Positions 34,752-44,023 of a DNA stretch of 64,000 bases are shown one piece after another. Numbering within the stretch: the first letter of the stretch is position 1; each line of letters opens with the position of its first letter. Origin of the DNA: UKL13-2 sp038321965. GTDB lineage: Bacteria > Pseudomonadota > Gammaproteobacteria > Burkholderiales > Usitatibacteraceae. The DNA lies in the NCBI GenBank assembly GCA_038321965.1, contig JBBQFL010000003.1, positions 117,061-181,060 on the forward strand, written 5' to 3'. Under the pieces are notes generated by a model that saw only the letters and a list, made by a program, of their open reading frames with translations, ran no database searches and was not told the origin of the DNA. The translations under genes and the position numbers were made by a program.

Positions 34752-35704
34752 GATTTTCCGTTTTTGTTGTTCTGACGATTTTTCCCGGCGTCTCTGGATT
34801 TGCCTGGCTGACGTTTGGCGCGAGGATGCGCACTGTCGTACACCTTGGCCAAATGCTGAAAATCCAGGTGCGTATAAACCTGTGTCGAGGCAATGCTCGC
34901 GTGGCCGAGCATTTCCTGTACGGCGCGCAAATCGCCTGACGATTGCAACACGTGGGATGCGAACGAGTGTCGAAGCATGTGTGGATGCGGGTCAACAGTC
35001 AGGCCCTGTGTTACCGCCCATATCTTCATTCTGCTCTGCACCACCCGCGGTGAAAGGCGTCTGCCTTGGTTCCCCAGAAACAGCGCCGGACCTTCATGCC
35101 CTTTCACGGTTGTTCGCAATTCCATCCAGCGTAAAAGCGCGCTGATGGCCGCCGCACCGACAGGAACAATGCGCGTCTTGTCACCTTTGCCAGTGACGCG
35201 TACTTCCTGCGTGGAAAAATCAATCGCACCTATATTCAGATTGGTGACTTCAGACACGCGGAGTCCTGAGGAATAGAGCAGCTCGAAAATAGCGCGATCA
35301 CGCAATCCCACGGGCGTTGCATCGGCAAAGCTGACCATGCGTACCGCTTCGTCCGGCGAGAGCGTGGCCGGAAGCCGCTTTGGTGCCTTGGGCGGACGCA
35401 CGCCCTCTACCGGGTTTGCGTCCGACAGGCCCGCTCTGACCGCATAGCTGAAAAAACCGCGCCAAGCAGACAAGACACGTGCAAGCGACCGCGGCGCGAG
35501 GCCGCGACCGTGCAAGGTCGCGGCAAAGCGACGAATTTCTGTCTCAGAAAGTTTGAGAAGTGGATGTACGGCAGGTTTGCCAGTGCCGTCGCCGATCAAC
35601 GACTCAAGCAGCAATAGGTCGCGTCCATAGTGCTTGACGGTCAGTGGCGAAAGTCGGCGCTCATGCCTGATAAACGCAAGGTAACGCGTTGCGGCATCAT
35701 GCAC
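34748..35704 (-). CDS. xerC: tyrosine recombinase XerC
   Basis: A 318 aa site-specific recombinase that with XerD resolves chromosome dimers at dif. All catalytic residues are visible: Arg in SSGLRVSE, Lys in VTGKGDKTR, HMLRHSFASH, LGHASI and the nucleophile Tyr in YTHLD. The N-terminal SAM-like core-binding domain is complete. The GTG start at 35704 follows an AGGAG site. The tail after YTHLD is longer and more basic than in E. coli. The DUF484-xerC order is the common one in proteobacteria. Confidence 0.95.
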   Translation of the reverse strand: MHDAATRYLAFIRHERRLSPLTVKHYGRDLLLLESLIGDGTGKPAVHPLLKLSETEIRRFAATLHGRGLAPRSLARVLSAWRGFFSYAVRAGLSDANPVEGVRPPKAPKRLPATLSPDEAVRMVSFADATPVGLRDRAIFELLYSSGLRVSEVTNLNIGAIDFSTQEVRVTGKGDKTRIVPVGAAAISALLRWMELRTTVKGHEGPALFLGNQGRRLSPRVVQSRMKIWAVTQGLTVDPHPHMLRHSFASHVLQSSGDLRAVQEMLGHASIASTQVYTHLDFQHLAKVYDSAHPRAKRQPGKSRDAGKNRQNNKNGKS

Positions 35705-35722
35705 CAGCGCGCTCCTGTGACC

Positions 35723-36418
35723 TTACTCGCTCGACGGAGCGGCAATCGCACTGAGATGTCGCGACAGACAATGCGCGAAAACGTCGCCGATACGCGTCAG
35801 AAAAACGGTGCCCATGTCCGCATAAAATCGCTCTGCGTTTTCGGATGCCATCAGCAGGAGTCCGAATGTGCTGCCGGTGCTTCCTTTGCGCAGCGGCATC
35901 AATGCATATGACTTCAAATGCGGCGCGTGTTCGCCAAACCAGAAGTTGGTTTCGTAGACTGGATGGCTGCCGCAATATGGCGCCGTCATGGCCCCAACGA
36001 ATTGCATCAGCTCCGGGGCAACCGGCTGAAATTCCGGCGTGGATGTTTCGGGCATGACAACATCCCAGAAGCGCATGGCAACGTGCGGCACTTGAAAGTT
36101 GTCGAGCAGATCCAGATACAGGCTATCGATCAATTGCTCTTGAGAAGTGCAGGCAATCAATTCAAGCGTGAGATGGTGCACCTTCTCGGAAATCGCATCA
36201 TTCTCCTGTCCAAACGTAATCAGTTCGGACAGTTTTGATTCGAGCAGTTTTGCCTTTTCTCGTGCGGCGATGAGTTGCCGCTCCGGTATCGAAACGGTCC
36301 TACCCCCGTGCGGGTGTGCGACGTTGATGGTCAATAATACGTCTGCGTTGGATTCGAAAAAATCCGGGTTGCTACGGAGAAAATCGGCAATTTGCTCGCC
36401 ACTTAATGCATTTGACAC
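35723..36418 (-). CDS. DUF484 family protein
   Basis: A 231 aa GAF-like protein typical of the dapF-DUF484-xerC neighbourhood. The start MSNALSGEQIADFLRSNPDFF and the helical SIPERQLIAAREKAKLLESKLSEL precede a GAF-type domain (PYCGSHPVYETNFWFGEHAP). No reaction is known. It lies 18 bp from xerC. Confidence 0.9.
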   Translation of the reverse strand: MSNALSGEQIADFLRSNPDFFESNADVLLTINVAHPHGGRTVSIPERQLIAAREKAKLLESKLSELITFGQENDAISEKVHHLTLELIACTSQEQLIDSLYLDLLDNFQVPHVAMRFWDVVMPETSTPEFQPVAPELMQFVGAMTAPYCGSHPVYETNFWFGEHAPHLKSYALMPLRKGSTGSTFGLLLMASENAERFYADMGTVFLTRIGDVFAHCLSRHLSAIAAPSSE

Positions 36419-36456
36419 GGTCGGCTTATCCTGTAAAAAGATGTTGATTCGCGCGG

Positions 36457-37311
36457 CTAGATTTCGACATCGACATCGTTGCCGATGTCGAAATCACCTG
36501 TGTAAACCTTGGCCGTCGCACCAGACATGAAAACACTGGCTTCAGGTCCTGCCCATCTTACCGTGAGTTCACCGCCGCGCGTGCTGACCGCCACACATTC
36601 ATCCAGCAATCCCCATCGAATCCCGGTGACTACGGCAGCACATGCGCCGGTTCCGCAGGCGAGTGTTTCGCCTGCGCCGCGCTCCCAAACACGCAGGCGT
36701 ATTTTCGTCCGCGACAGCACCTGCATGAACCCGGCGTTGACGCGATTTGGGAATCTGGTGTGGCACTCGATCAGCGGACCGAATTGACTCACTAGTGCGG
36801 TCTCGGCGTCGCCGACCAATTGCACAGCGTGAGGATTGCCCATCGATACGACACCAATTGTGATGTCGTGATCGCCAACAGCTAATTGGTATTTGAGCGC
36901 TGCCTTGTCCGCAATGTAGGGGATCTCGGAGGGCACAAATCGTGGCTTGCCCATGTTGACTGTCACAGTGCCATCAGGCGCCATGCTGGGCTCGATGATG
37001 CCGGACATGGTTTCAACGCGCAGGTCAGTCTTGTCGGTCAATTCCTGTTCGCGGACAAAGTGCGCGAAACAGCGCGCGCCATTGCCGCATTGCTCAACTT
37101 CGCTCCCGTCTGCATTGAAAATGCGATAGCGGAAATCGGTGTCGTTGCGCGTCGGTGCCTCAACCAGCAGTATCTGATCACAACCAATGCCGAAATGCCG
37201 GTCAGCGATTCGTCGGGTCTGGGCAGGCGTAAGCGATATTTTCTGCGCAATGCCATTGAGCATCACAAAGTCGTTGCCCTGGCCATGCATTTTTGTGAAG
37301 CGCAATACCAA
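36457..37311 (-). CDS. dapF: diaminopimelate epimerase
   Basis: DapF converts LL- to meso-diaminopimelate for lysine and peptidoglycan. The 284 aa protein has both catalytic Cys residues, in EQCGNGARCFAHF and LACGTGACAAV, and the start RFTKMHGQGNDF. The TTG at 37311 gives the family length; no ATG is upstream in frame. It lies 13 bp after a small conserved gene and 38 bp before DUF484. Confidence 0.95.
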   Translation of the reverse strand: MVLRFTKMHGQGNDFVMLNGIAQKISLTPAQTRRIADRHFGIGCDQILLVEAPTRNDTDFRYRIFNADGSEVEQCGNGARCFAHFVREQELTDKTDLRVETMSGIIEPSMAPDGTVTVNMGKPRFVPSEIPYIADKAALKYQLAVGDHDITIGVVSMGNPHAVQLVGDAETALVSQFGPLIECHTRFPNRVNAGFMQVLSRTKIRLRVWERGAGETLACGTGACAAVVTGIRWGLLDECVAVSTRGGELTVRWAGPEASVFMSGATAKVYTGDFDIGNDVDVEI

Positions 37312-37324
37312 TTGAGGCCGATTT

Positions 37325-37603
37325 CTATTCTGGGGTGTAAATGAAAGGGCTATCTTGCAGGCTGGCGTCTTTTTCGATGACCGAACAATCTTCCACGTTC
37401 ATCGCCGGTGGCCTGTCGGGCGGGTTTCTCACAGACGCACGAAATTCTGGGTCGGAAATTGCCTGCTTGACGGCATATTCGCACGCGGAATCTTCCGTTT
37501 CTGACTGTACATAAACCGTCTTGATGAAGCCGTACCAACCTTCCGTGCCGCCACGGTCAAGCAAAAAATGTTCACCGCGCAACAAGACCTGGAATTGAGC
37601 CAT
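37325..37603 (-). CDS. small conserved hypothetical protein
   Basis: A 92 aa acidic, soluble protein with no signal peptide: an N-terminal strand-rich part (MAQFQVLLRGEHFLLD) and KTVYVQSETEDSACEYAVKQAI. I do not recognise a named family, though its place directly before dapF (13 bp) in the same direction and its ordinary codon use make it a real gene. The rest (RNPPDRPPAMNVEDC) is likely flexible. Confidence 0.72.
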   Translation of the reverse strand: MAQFQVLLRGEHFLLDRGGTEGWYGFIKTVYVQSETEDSACEYAVKQAISDPEFRASVRNPPDRPPAMNVEDCSVIEKDASLQDSPFIYTPE

Positions 37604-37871
37604 GTTTGTGATCCCTTCGCTCCGCTTATGTCTGACATTTAATCATATTGATTCGGCTTGGTGTAGCTTTAGCTGGCGCCGCTTGGGCAGAATTCGCCAC
37701 CAAACGTGGCGAAGCGTTAACTGCAGGACACGGCCAGCGAATTGCGTGCTCGCTCCCGCCGCGTTCGGCGTGCGCAACGGCCTCGCCCACAAAAGCGGGG
37801 CGTGGTTCGTCCAAGGCGCATTCAGTAGTCAAGAATGACGTGGTAGTGGAAGGGGTAATTCCAGCTTGCTG

Positions 37872-40091
37872 TCACTCTTTCGCCGAATGGAATCGGAAGC
37901 CATTGCGACCGGTTTCCTTAACTCGATACATCGCTTTGTCGGCCATCCGGATCAACTGCGCCGGTTGGTCGGAATCGAGCGGATAGGACGAAATGCCAAT
38001 GCTCACTCCGATCTGCACGATATGTTCACCCACGGAAATAGACTCATGCACGCAATTCAATAGTTTTTCAGCCAGCCGGGCTACAGCCACACCACCTTGA
38101 AAATTTTCGACCAGTACAACGAACTCGTCGCCGCCGGTGCGAGCAACTGTATCGGATTCACGTATACAGGCGCGGAGGCGCACGGCGACCGTATTAAGTA
38201 CGATATCGCCTGCAGCATGACCATGGCTATCGTTGACGGACTTAAAGCCATCCAGATCGAGCAGCATCACGGCCAGTGGTTTGTTTTCGCGCCGCGCGGT
38301 GGCCAAGGCATGGTCGAGGCGGTCTTCAAGCAAACGACGATTAGGCAACGACGTTAGTACGTCGTGCATGGCCATGCGATGAACTTCTTCCTCGCGGTCC
38401 TTGGCGTGTGAAATATCGTCGATGGAACCAACGACGCGCGTCGCGCGACCACTCTCGTTCCAGGTTGCCTCGCCATGTCCACTCACCCAGACATATTCTC
38501 CATTTGCCTTCTTGAGACGAAAATCCCCCTGCAGCGGAACGTGCGAACGAATGTGCTCACGAAACGAACGCTCGATTCGTTCGCGATCCTCAGCATGCAC
38601 GCGCTCGATGACGGGCATCACTGTGGACGGATCGGTGTCGCCGGGATATCCAAGAATCTCCAGAAAGCGTGCGGAAAAGACGATCTTGCGATCGGCCAGA
38701 TTGAAATCCCATATCCCGCTTTTTGCCGCGCGAATGACCATTTCGAGCATTTCGCGGCTCTGGCGCAATTCAGCGATGGCATCCACACGCTCGGTAATAT
38801 CCACCAACACAAATACGGCCGAAGGATTGTCCGGGTCACTCGCATCGACCAAACCACCGTGCACGCGGCACCAGAACCGGGAGCCATCCTTGCGCACAAA
38901 GTGCTCTTCATAGCTGTACGATTCCCGACGCGCGAATGCGGCATTGGTTTCGCGTCTGCGCTTCTCCCGCGCTTCGCGCGACTGGAACCATCGTTCAGCA
39001 TTCTTGCCGACAATATCCTCGTATGGTTCGCCAACCAGCTTGGTCATGAATTGGTTGCAATCTTCGATGTTCCGATTGCGAACGAACACAATGCCAGCCG
39101 GTGCATTATTGAAAATCGCCAGTTGCTCAAATAGCGCTTTGCGCAATGACGACTCCTGCAGTTTGGCAACGGTAATGTCGTTGAGAATCAATACGACACC
39201 CCGAACCGGGTCGCCAGGAAACAGACTGTCCATCGCAGCATCGCAAACAATGGGCAAACCGGCTTTCGTTCGCATGGCAATTGCGCGCTTCGCCGCTTGC
39301 CCTGCGAGAAGGGTCTTGTTTGCTTCGTCGGTCGCCACGCGCCAATCAGCCTCGTCGGCGAATAGCAGACGAGGGGATTTGCCGAGCAGTTCATCGCGGG
39401 AGTAGCCAAACATGGTTGCGAGGCGAATATTGCAATCGACAATCTCGCGTTCGCGCAGAAGCATGATGCCAACCGTCGCCGTGTCAAAGACGAGACGCTG
39501 TTCCCGCAGCAGCCGGGTCACTTCGACATTAGCCGTTTTGAGCCGCTTTTGCAGGATTTGAACGTAATTTCCCAAAGCCGTCAGCCAGCCAAGCAACCCA
39601 GCGAGAATGGCGAAGCGAAACACCTCGCGCGAAATATCGTTGACGTCTGGACGCAGTATCAACGCAAGACCTACCGCACAGGCGTAACAGAATAGAAGAA
39701 ACAGTGCGACCTGGACCAGTTTGTGCATTTGCAGCACAAACACACCGAACATGAAGGCCGTCAGATAGAAAATCATGAAAGCTGGACGGGCGGCGTGGCT
39801 TGCAAATACTGGGTAGCTGGTGACAATACCGGCCGTAATGATTTGCGCCGCTGTCAGGCTGGGATCGGAAAAGCGCAAGTTGAACCCAGTGCGGATGAGG
39901 GCATAAAAAATGCCAGAGACCAGGGCGGTCATGCCGACAAAAGTAACGGCTGCGGACAAATCGATATAACCGAAGCGCGCGACAATAACCGTAATGATTA
40001 CGGTCAATACCGACGACGCCACGGCAAGGTAGAGCCGATGCAGCGGCAAGTGCTGTTGTTCACTGTTCGGGCCGGTAAGCTGCTGCGTCAC
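37872..40091 (-). CDS. membrane diguanylate cyclase with PAS domains
   Basis: A 739 aa signalling protein. Residues about 20-165 hold five hydrophobic segments, followed by three PAS domains (near 190-300, 320-440, 445-565; the middle one is followed by a PAC-like segment) and a C-terminal GGDEF domain with the intact active site RTGGDEF and an inhibitory RxxD site (RESD) five residues before it. It should make cyclic di-GMP. No EAL domain is present. The GTG at 40091 is the first usable start. It is isolated between two long intergenic stretches, so probably has its own promoter. Confidence 0.92.
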   Translation of the reverse strand: MTQQLTGPNSEQQHLPLHRLYLAVASSVLTVIITVIVARFGYIDLSAAVTFVGMTALVSGIFYALIRTGFNLRFSDPSLTAAQIITAGIVTSYPVFASHAARPAFMIFYLTAFMFGVFVLQMHKLVQVALFLLFCYACAVGLALILRPDVNDISREVFRFAILAGLLGWLTALGNYVQILQKRLKTANVEVTRLLREQRLVFDTATVGIMLLREREIVDCNIRLATMFGYSRDELLGKSPRLLFADEADWRVATDEANKTLLAGQAAKRAIAMRTKAGLPIVCDAAMDSLFPGDPVRGVVLILNDITVAKLQESSLRKALFEQLAIFNNAPAGIVFVRNRNIEDCNQFMTKLVGEPYEDIVGKNAERWFQSREAREKRRRETNAAFARRESYSYEEHFVRKDGSRFWCRVHGGLVDASDPDNPSAVFVLVDITERVDAIAELRQSREMLEMVIRAAKSGIWDFNLADRKIVFSARFLEILGYPGDTDPSTVMPVIERVHAEDRERIERSFREHIRSHVPLQGDFRLKKANGEYVWVSGHGEATWNESGRATRVVGSIDDISHAKDREEEVHRMAMHDVLTSLPNRRLLEDRLDHALATARRENKPLAVMLLDLDGFKSVNDSHGHAAGDIVLNTVAVRLRACIRESDTVARTGGDEFVVLVENFQGGVAVARLAEKLLNCVHESISVGEHIVQIGVSIGISSYPLDSDQPAQLIRMADKAMYRVKETGRNGFRFHSAKE

Positions 40092-40152
40092 TGGATTTGA
40101 CCTTCGAGAGTGAAGTCTAAAATGGTGTCAGCAGAAACGTGTGGCCGAGCCA

Positions 40153-40167
40153 AGCAGCCTGTCGGAC
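40153..40167. repeat. sequence matching the IS end at 63862
   Basis: A 15-bp identity (AGCAGCCTGTCGGAC) with the presumed left terminal repeat of the IS1182-like element at the window end. No transposase is attached here, so it may be a relic or a chance match. It lies in the 250-bp gap upstream of the GGDEF gene. The same gap also contains, at about 40225-40256, a single arm resembling the palindromic repeat family. Confidence 0.35.
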
Positions 40168-40341
40168 AGACGCCATTTTTGCGGGGCATATCCAGATGAT
40201 ATACGGCGAGTTATGGCTGGCATGAGTTTTTCGAACGCGCCTGAATGCTGCAATTCGCACACCATACTCGGCATTCTCGCATACTGTTCAATTCCGCTCG
40301 TTTCGAATGCCTATCGCAGCCATGGCATTGATGCACGGACG

Positions 40342-41199
40342 TCAATAGACGGACCGTTCTCCTGGCGGGCGGGTCTTGAATCGTTTGTGAACCCAAAAAT
40401 ACTGGTCCGGCATTTCGATGATGCGCTCCTCAAGAAACACATTCAGGCGGCGGGCATCGGCGAGCGGATCTTCGGTCGGAAAACCCTCCCACGCCGGGTA
40501 AAAACGTGCTTCATAGCCGTCCCGCGTTTGACGCGTCACCAGCGGGACGACCTTCGCGCCGGTAATAGCGCTCAGGCGTGAAAGCGTCGTGACGGTGGCA
40601 GTCTTGACTCCAAAGAAGTCGACAAATACCGCGTCCTTCGGACCAAAATCCATATCGGGCAAATAGTAGAAGGGTTGCATGTCCTTCAGCGCCTTCAATA
40701 CCGGGCGCAGCCCTTGCTGCCTGGTAATTAGTGTCGCATTGCTGAAGCGCTGCCGCGCACGGCGCAAAGCCGCGTCAAATACTTTGTTCTTTTGCTCGGA
40801 ATACATCGAAAATACTTCCGGGTATGCTTGAGAAAATCGAGCGCCGCCCATGTCGAGACCGACAAAATGCGGTGCCAGTACGATCACCGGCTTTTTTCCG
40901 CGCCATACGTCGATGTGCTGCTGGTCCAGAAGTTTGACGTTTTCAAGCGCACTATCTACGGGACTGTACCAGACGCGTCCCAATTCCAGGGTGGACCGGG
41001 CGAGATTCTGAAATACGCCGCGACCAATATGCTCCCGATCCGCTTCGCTCACTTGCGGAAAACACAATTTCAGGTTGATCAACGTCACCCGACGACGCCC
41101 CCAATGAAACAGCAGCGACCCCAGCCCTCGTCCCATCGCCGCCACCCAGCTTCGCGGTAGCCAGCGCAAACACCAGAGCAAAAACAGAACAAGGCGCAT
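40342..41199 (-). CDS. LpxL/HtrB-type lipid A acyltransferase (second copy)
   Basis: A 285 aa inner-membrane-anchored acyltransferase of the lipid A biosynthesis family. The N-terminal hydrophobic anchor (LVLFLLWCLRWLPR) is followed by the HX4D catalytic motif HFVGLD and the later LPDMDFGPKDAVFVDFFG. The ATG at 41199 overlaps the stop of the preceding paralogue by one base (TGATG). Acyl chain preference cannot be read from sequence. Confidence 0.9.
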   Translation of the reverse strand: MRLVLFLLWCLRWLPRSWVAAMGRGLGSLLFHWGRRRVTLINLKLCFPQVSEADREHIGRGVFQNLARSTLELGRVWYSPVDSALENVKLLDQQHIDVWRGKKPVIVLAPHFVGLDMGGARFSQAYPEVFSMYSEQKNKVFDAALRRARQRFSNATLITRQQGLRPVLKALKDMQPFYYLPDMDFGPKDAVFVDFFGVKTATVTTLSRLSAITGAKVVPLVTRQTRDGYEARFYPAWEGFPTEDPLADARRLNVFLEERIIEMPDQYFWVHKRFKTRPPGERSVY

Positions 41200-42068
41200 C
41201 AAGCCGACTCCGGTAACGGCGCACCAGCGGGGTGCTTGTAGCGGTTGTAGCCCCATAAATATTGGGTTGGCGCCATCGCGACCAGTTTTTCTACCATTCG
41301 ATTGGTCTGCAATGCGGCGGTCCTGCGGTCTTGTGAAAATGACTCAGTCATGGATTCAATATGTATTCGATAGCCTTCACCGCCCGCAAGTCGCTCGGCA
41401 AAGAAAAACAACACGGCAGCGTTGGTTGATGCAGCCAATCTCGGCAATAGCGTCATTGTGTACGCAGGCCTGCCAAAAAAATCCGCCCACACGCCGTCGC
41501 CGCTGCTGGGCACTTGGTCGGGGAGAACGACGATATTGCCACCACTTTTCAACGCACGTAAAAGCGCCCGCAATCCTCCAGTGTCCGTTGCTGCTGTTTC
41601 TCCACCTGCTCGAACCCGGCCTTGCTGCATGATTTCTTCCAGCCATTTTTGCTTGGGACGCCGATACAGCGCAGTAATTGGCATGCGTCCGGCCATATAG
41701 CGACCGGCAATGTCATAGCAGCCTAGATGCGGCGTCACAAAAATGATGGGGCGCCTGCTTGCCTGGGCAGCCTCGACATGCGCCCAGCCGATGCAGTTTA
41801 CCTCTTGGATCAGGCTGTATAACTTCTCCGGCGGTGCCGTCCACGCAACGGCAAGCTCGGTAATTCCGCGCCCTTGCTCGCCAATGGCGTTCCGAAGCAG
41901 GCCTTTGGCGTCGGTCTTATTTTTGAATTGCGAATATTGCTCAACGTTTTCACGAGTCAATCGACGGTGTCGCCCGGAACCCCACCATGCAAGCCAGCCA
42001 ACTACAAACCCAACACGGTGATTTAGCCACAAAGGCAAACACCCAAGCGCGCAAAAGAGCCATTTCAC
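41199..42068 (-). CDS. LpxL/HtrB-type lipid A acyltransferase (first copy)
   Basis: A 289 aa paralogue of the following gene, with a short anchor, catalytic HLGCYD (HX4D), and LPDQVPSSGDGVWADFFGRPA. A pair of late acyltransferases in one transcript fits sequential addition of two secondary acyl chains to lipid A. The GTG at 42068 is the first usable start. It is divergent from metK, with 155 bp between the starts. Confidence 0.9.
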   Translation of the reverse strand: MKWLFCALGCLPLWLNHRVGFVVGWLAWWGSGRHRRLTRENVEQYSQFKNKTDAKGLLRNAIGEQGRGITELAVAWTAPPEKLYSLIQEVNCIGWAHVEAAQASRRPIIFVTPHLGCYDIAGRYMAGRMPITALYRRPKQKWLEEIMQQGRVRAGGETAATDTGGLRALLRALKSGGNIVVLPDQVPSSGDGVWADFFGRPAYTMTLLPRLAASTNAAVLFFFAERLAGGEGYRIHIESMTESFSQDRRTAALQTNRMVEKLVAMAPTQYLWGYNRYKHPAGAPLPESA

Positions 42069-42169
42069 TGCGGCAAACCCTGCGTCCTGGCATCGATGTC
42101 GAGTTCAGACGGCACAGCCTTTCTGCTAAAATTCATGATTGTATTTTTTGCTGCCGTATTTGGTTTTGA

Positions 42170-42202
42170 TGCCGCGAGCGTTGAATGGGCGGCAATTTTT
42201 TT
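42170..42202 (+). promoter_or_regulatory. hairpin with T-run just upstream of metK
   Basis: The stem TGCCGC / GCGGCA with a 13-base loop is followed by an A and seven T residues, ending 21 bases before the metK start. It resembles an intrinsic terminator in the leader and could be an attenuator. I could not match the leader to a known SAM riboswitch class, and the stem is short. Confidence 0.4.
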
Positions 42203-42223
42203 GACTGACTGAGGGGTTACCCA

Positions 42224-43402
42224 ATGACTGACTTTTTGTTCACATCCGAATCCGTTTCAGAGGGCCATCCCGACAAAGTGGCCGACCAGATTTCAGATGC
42301 GATTCTCGATGCGATTTTAGCCCAAGACCCGCGCTCACGCGTTGCGGCCGAAACGCTTTGCAACACCGGCCTCGTTGTATTGGCGGGCGAAATCACTACG
42401 ACTGCCAATGTCGATTATATTGGCGTGGCACGCAATACCATCAAGCATATCGGCTACGACAATGCCGACTACGGCATCGACTACAAAGGCTGCGCCGTCA
42501 TGGTCTGCTATGACAAGCAGAGCCCTGATATCGCACAAGGCGTCGACAAGGCACATGACAACGACCTCGATCAGGGCGCAGGCGATCAGGGTTTGATGTT
42601 CGGCTATGCGTGCGACGAAACCAGTGTGCTGATGCCGGCACCTATTTATTACGCACACCGACTGGTACAACGGCAGGCGGAGATTCGCAGGGATGGCCGG
42701 CTGCCATGGTTGCGGCCCGACGCCAAATCGCAAGTTACTATGCGCTATGTCGATGGAAAACCGCACTCGGTTGATACGGTCGTGCTCTCCACGCAGCACG
42801 CGCCGGAAGTAGACCAAAAGACGATTCACGAAGCGGTCATCGAAACCATCATCAAGCCGGTGTTGCCGAAAGAATGGCTGAAAAACACGCGATACCTGGT
42901 GAACCCGACCGGACGTTTCGTGATCGGCGGACCGCAGGGCGATTGCGGCCTGACCGGGCGCAAGATTATCGTCGATACCTATGGCGGTGCATGTCCGCAC
43001 GGTGGCGGCGCGTTTTCCGGTAAGGATCCATCCAAAGTTGATCGTTCTGCAGCATATGCCGCACGGTATGTGGCCAAGAATGTGGTCGCCGCCGGCTTGG
43101 CGCGCCAATGCCAGGTGCAGGTTGCGTACGCAATCGGCGTGGCCAAACCGATGAACATCACTGTCTACACAGAAGGCACCGGCATCATCTCGGACGAGAA
43201 AATCGCCGAACTGGTCGCGCAACATTTTGATCTGCGTCCGAAAGGGATTGTGCAGATGCTCGATCTGCTGCGCCCTATCTATGCCAAGACGGCCGCGTAT
43301 GGCCATTTTGGTCGCGAAGAGCCTGAATTCACCTGGGAAAGGACAGATCGTGTTGCGTTGCTACGCGATGCAGCAGGTCTCAAAGGCGAGGCGCGCCCGT
43401 AG
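42224..43402 (+). CDS. metK: S-adenosylmethionine synthetase
   Basis: MetK makes SAM from methionine and ATP. The 392 aa protein has all family motifs: EGHPDKVADQISDA, GAGDQGLMFGYACDET, the GGGAFSGKDPSKVDRSAAY phosphate loop and the ending GHFGREEPEFTWERTD. A ribosome-binding site (GAGGGG) precedes the ATG. An upstream terminator-like hairpin may regulate it. Confidence 0.97.
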   Translation: MTDFLFTSESVSEGHPDKVADQISDAILDAILAQDPRSRVAAETLCNTGLVVLAGEITTTANVDYIGVARNTIKHIGYDNADYGIDYKGCAVMVCYDKQSPDIAQGVDKAHDNDLDQGAGDQGLMFGYACDETSVLMPAPIYYAHRLVQRQAEIRRDGRLPWLRPDAKSQVTMRYVDGKPHSVDTVVLSTQHAPEVDQKTIHEAVIETIIKPVLPKEWLKNTRYLVNPTGRFVIGGPQGDCGLTGRKIIVDTYGGACPHGGGAFSGKDPSKVDRSAAYAARYVAKNVVAAGLARQCQVQVAYAIGVAKPMNITVYTEGTGIISDEKIAELVAQHFDLRPKGIVQMLDLLRPIYAKTAAYGHFGREEPEFTWERTDRVALLRDAAGLKGEARP

Positions 43403-43414
43403 CACTGGCTTCAA

Positions 43415-43443
43415 TTGTGCACCGCACCAAAAGCTGCTATACT
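43415..43443 (+). promoter_or_regulatory. sigma-70-type promoter for the Ala-rich lipoprotein
   Basis: A -35 TTGTGC and -10 TATACT with an exact 17-base spacer lie in the gap after metK. Transcription would start near 43450, leaving a leader of about 125 bases before the lipoprotein start. Confidence 0.55.
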
Positions 43444-43576
43444 TCGGATCGGTCGAAATGGTCTTACTGTATCTGGCGAAGCTTTGGATGCAACGTTTCA
43501 AGGGCTGTGCTGATGCATGTAGGATCGTAGTGAACCGTCAAAAAAATTTGATCGAATTTTTCTCCAAGGGAATTAC

Positions 43577-43924
43577 ATGAATAAGTCAGTCCTCATCGTT
43601 GCTATCGCTGCACTCGGCCTCGCCGCCTGTGGCAAAGAAGAACCTAAAGCTGCTCCGGCTGCACCTAAAGTCGAAATCGTTGTACCTGCAGCTTCCGCAC
43701 CGACTCCTGCAGCCGATGTAGCCAAAGCTGCTGCTGACGCATCTAAAGATGCCGCTGGCAAGTCTGTTGACGCTGCTAAAGATGCAAAAGACGCTGCCAA
43801 CAAGTCTGTTGACGCCGCTAAAGATGCAAAAGACGCTGCCGGCAAAGCAGTTGAAGCAGCCAAGATTGCCGCTCCAGCTGCAGCCCCAGCACCCGCTGCA
43901 AAAGACGCTGCACCGAAGAAGTAA
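43577..43924 (+). CDS. Ala/Lys-rich repeat lipoprotein
   Basis: A 115 aa lipoprotein: signal MNKSVLIVAIAALGLAAC with lipobox LAAC (Cys18). The mature part is almost entirely Ala, Lys, Asp and Pro, with two tandem 14-residue repeats (KSVDAAKDAKDAAN and KSVDAAKDAKDAAG, residues 62-89) and degenerate copies on either side. The pattern suggests a long amphipathic helix, as in periplasmic spacer or peptidoglycan-associated proteins, but no function is known. It is monocistronic: own promoter upstream and a terminator directly after it. Expression may be high. Confidence 0.85.
   Translation: MNKSVLIVAIAALGLAACGKEEPKAAPAAPKVEIVVPAASAPTPAADVAKAAADASKDAAGKSVDAAKDAKDAANKSVDAAKDAKDAAGKAVEAAKIAAPAAAPAPAAKDAAPKK
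43760..43843 (+). repeat. 42-bp tandem repeat in the lipoprotein gene
   Basis: Two direct 42-bp units (43760-43801 and 43802-43843) differ at only three bases, recent enough to expand or contract by slippage. They encode the 14-residue helical repeats. Confidence 0.85.
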
Positions 43925-43946
43925 TTACTTTCTGGTTGAGTCGCAC

Positions 43947-43975
43947 AAAAAAGCCGACGATCAGTCGGCTTTTTT
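43947..43975. terminator. intrinsic terminator, bidirectional
   Basis: A 12-bp stem AAAAAAGCCGAC / GTCGGCTTTTTT with a five-base loop lies between the lipoprotein gene and the convergent MBL gene. A and T runs on both sides allow use by either strand. Confidence 0.9.
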
Positions 43976-44023
43976 GCTTGTCACGCCAGAAGTGCGATTT
44001 TTTCTAGAGTAACGTTGTCAGCT

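Noticed and set aside
42069..42223. Known SAM riboswitch upstream of metK
   Set aside because: The leader does not match any class I recognise; only a simple hairpin is supported.
42335..43306. 323-codon minus-strand frame opposite metK
   Set aside because: A shadow of the conserved metK coding sequence; no recognisable protein family.
43760..43843. CRISPR-like array
   Set aside because: The repeats are contiguous, in frame and encode a protein helix; there are no spacers.
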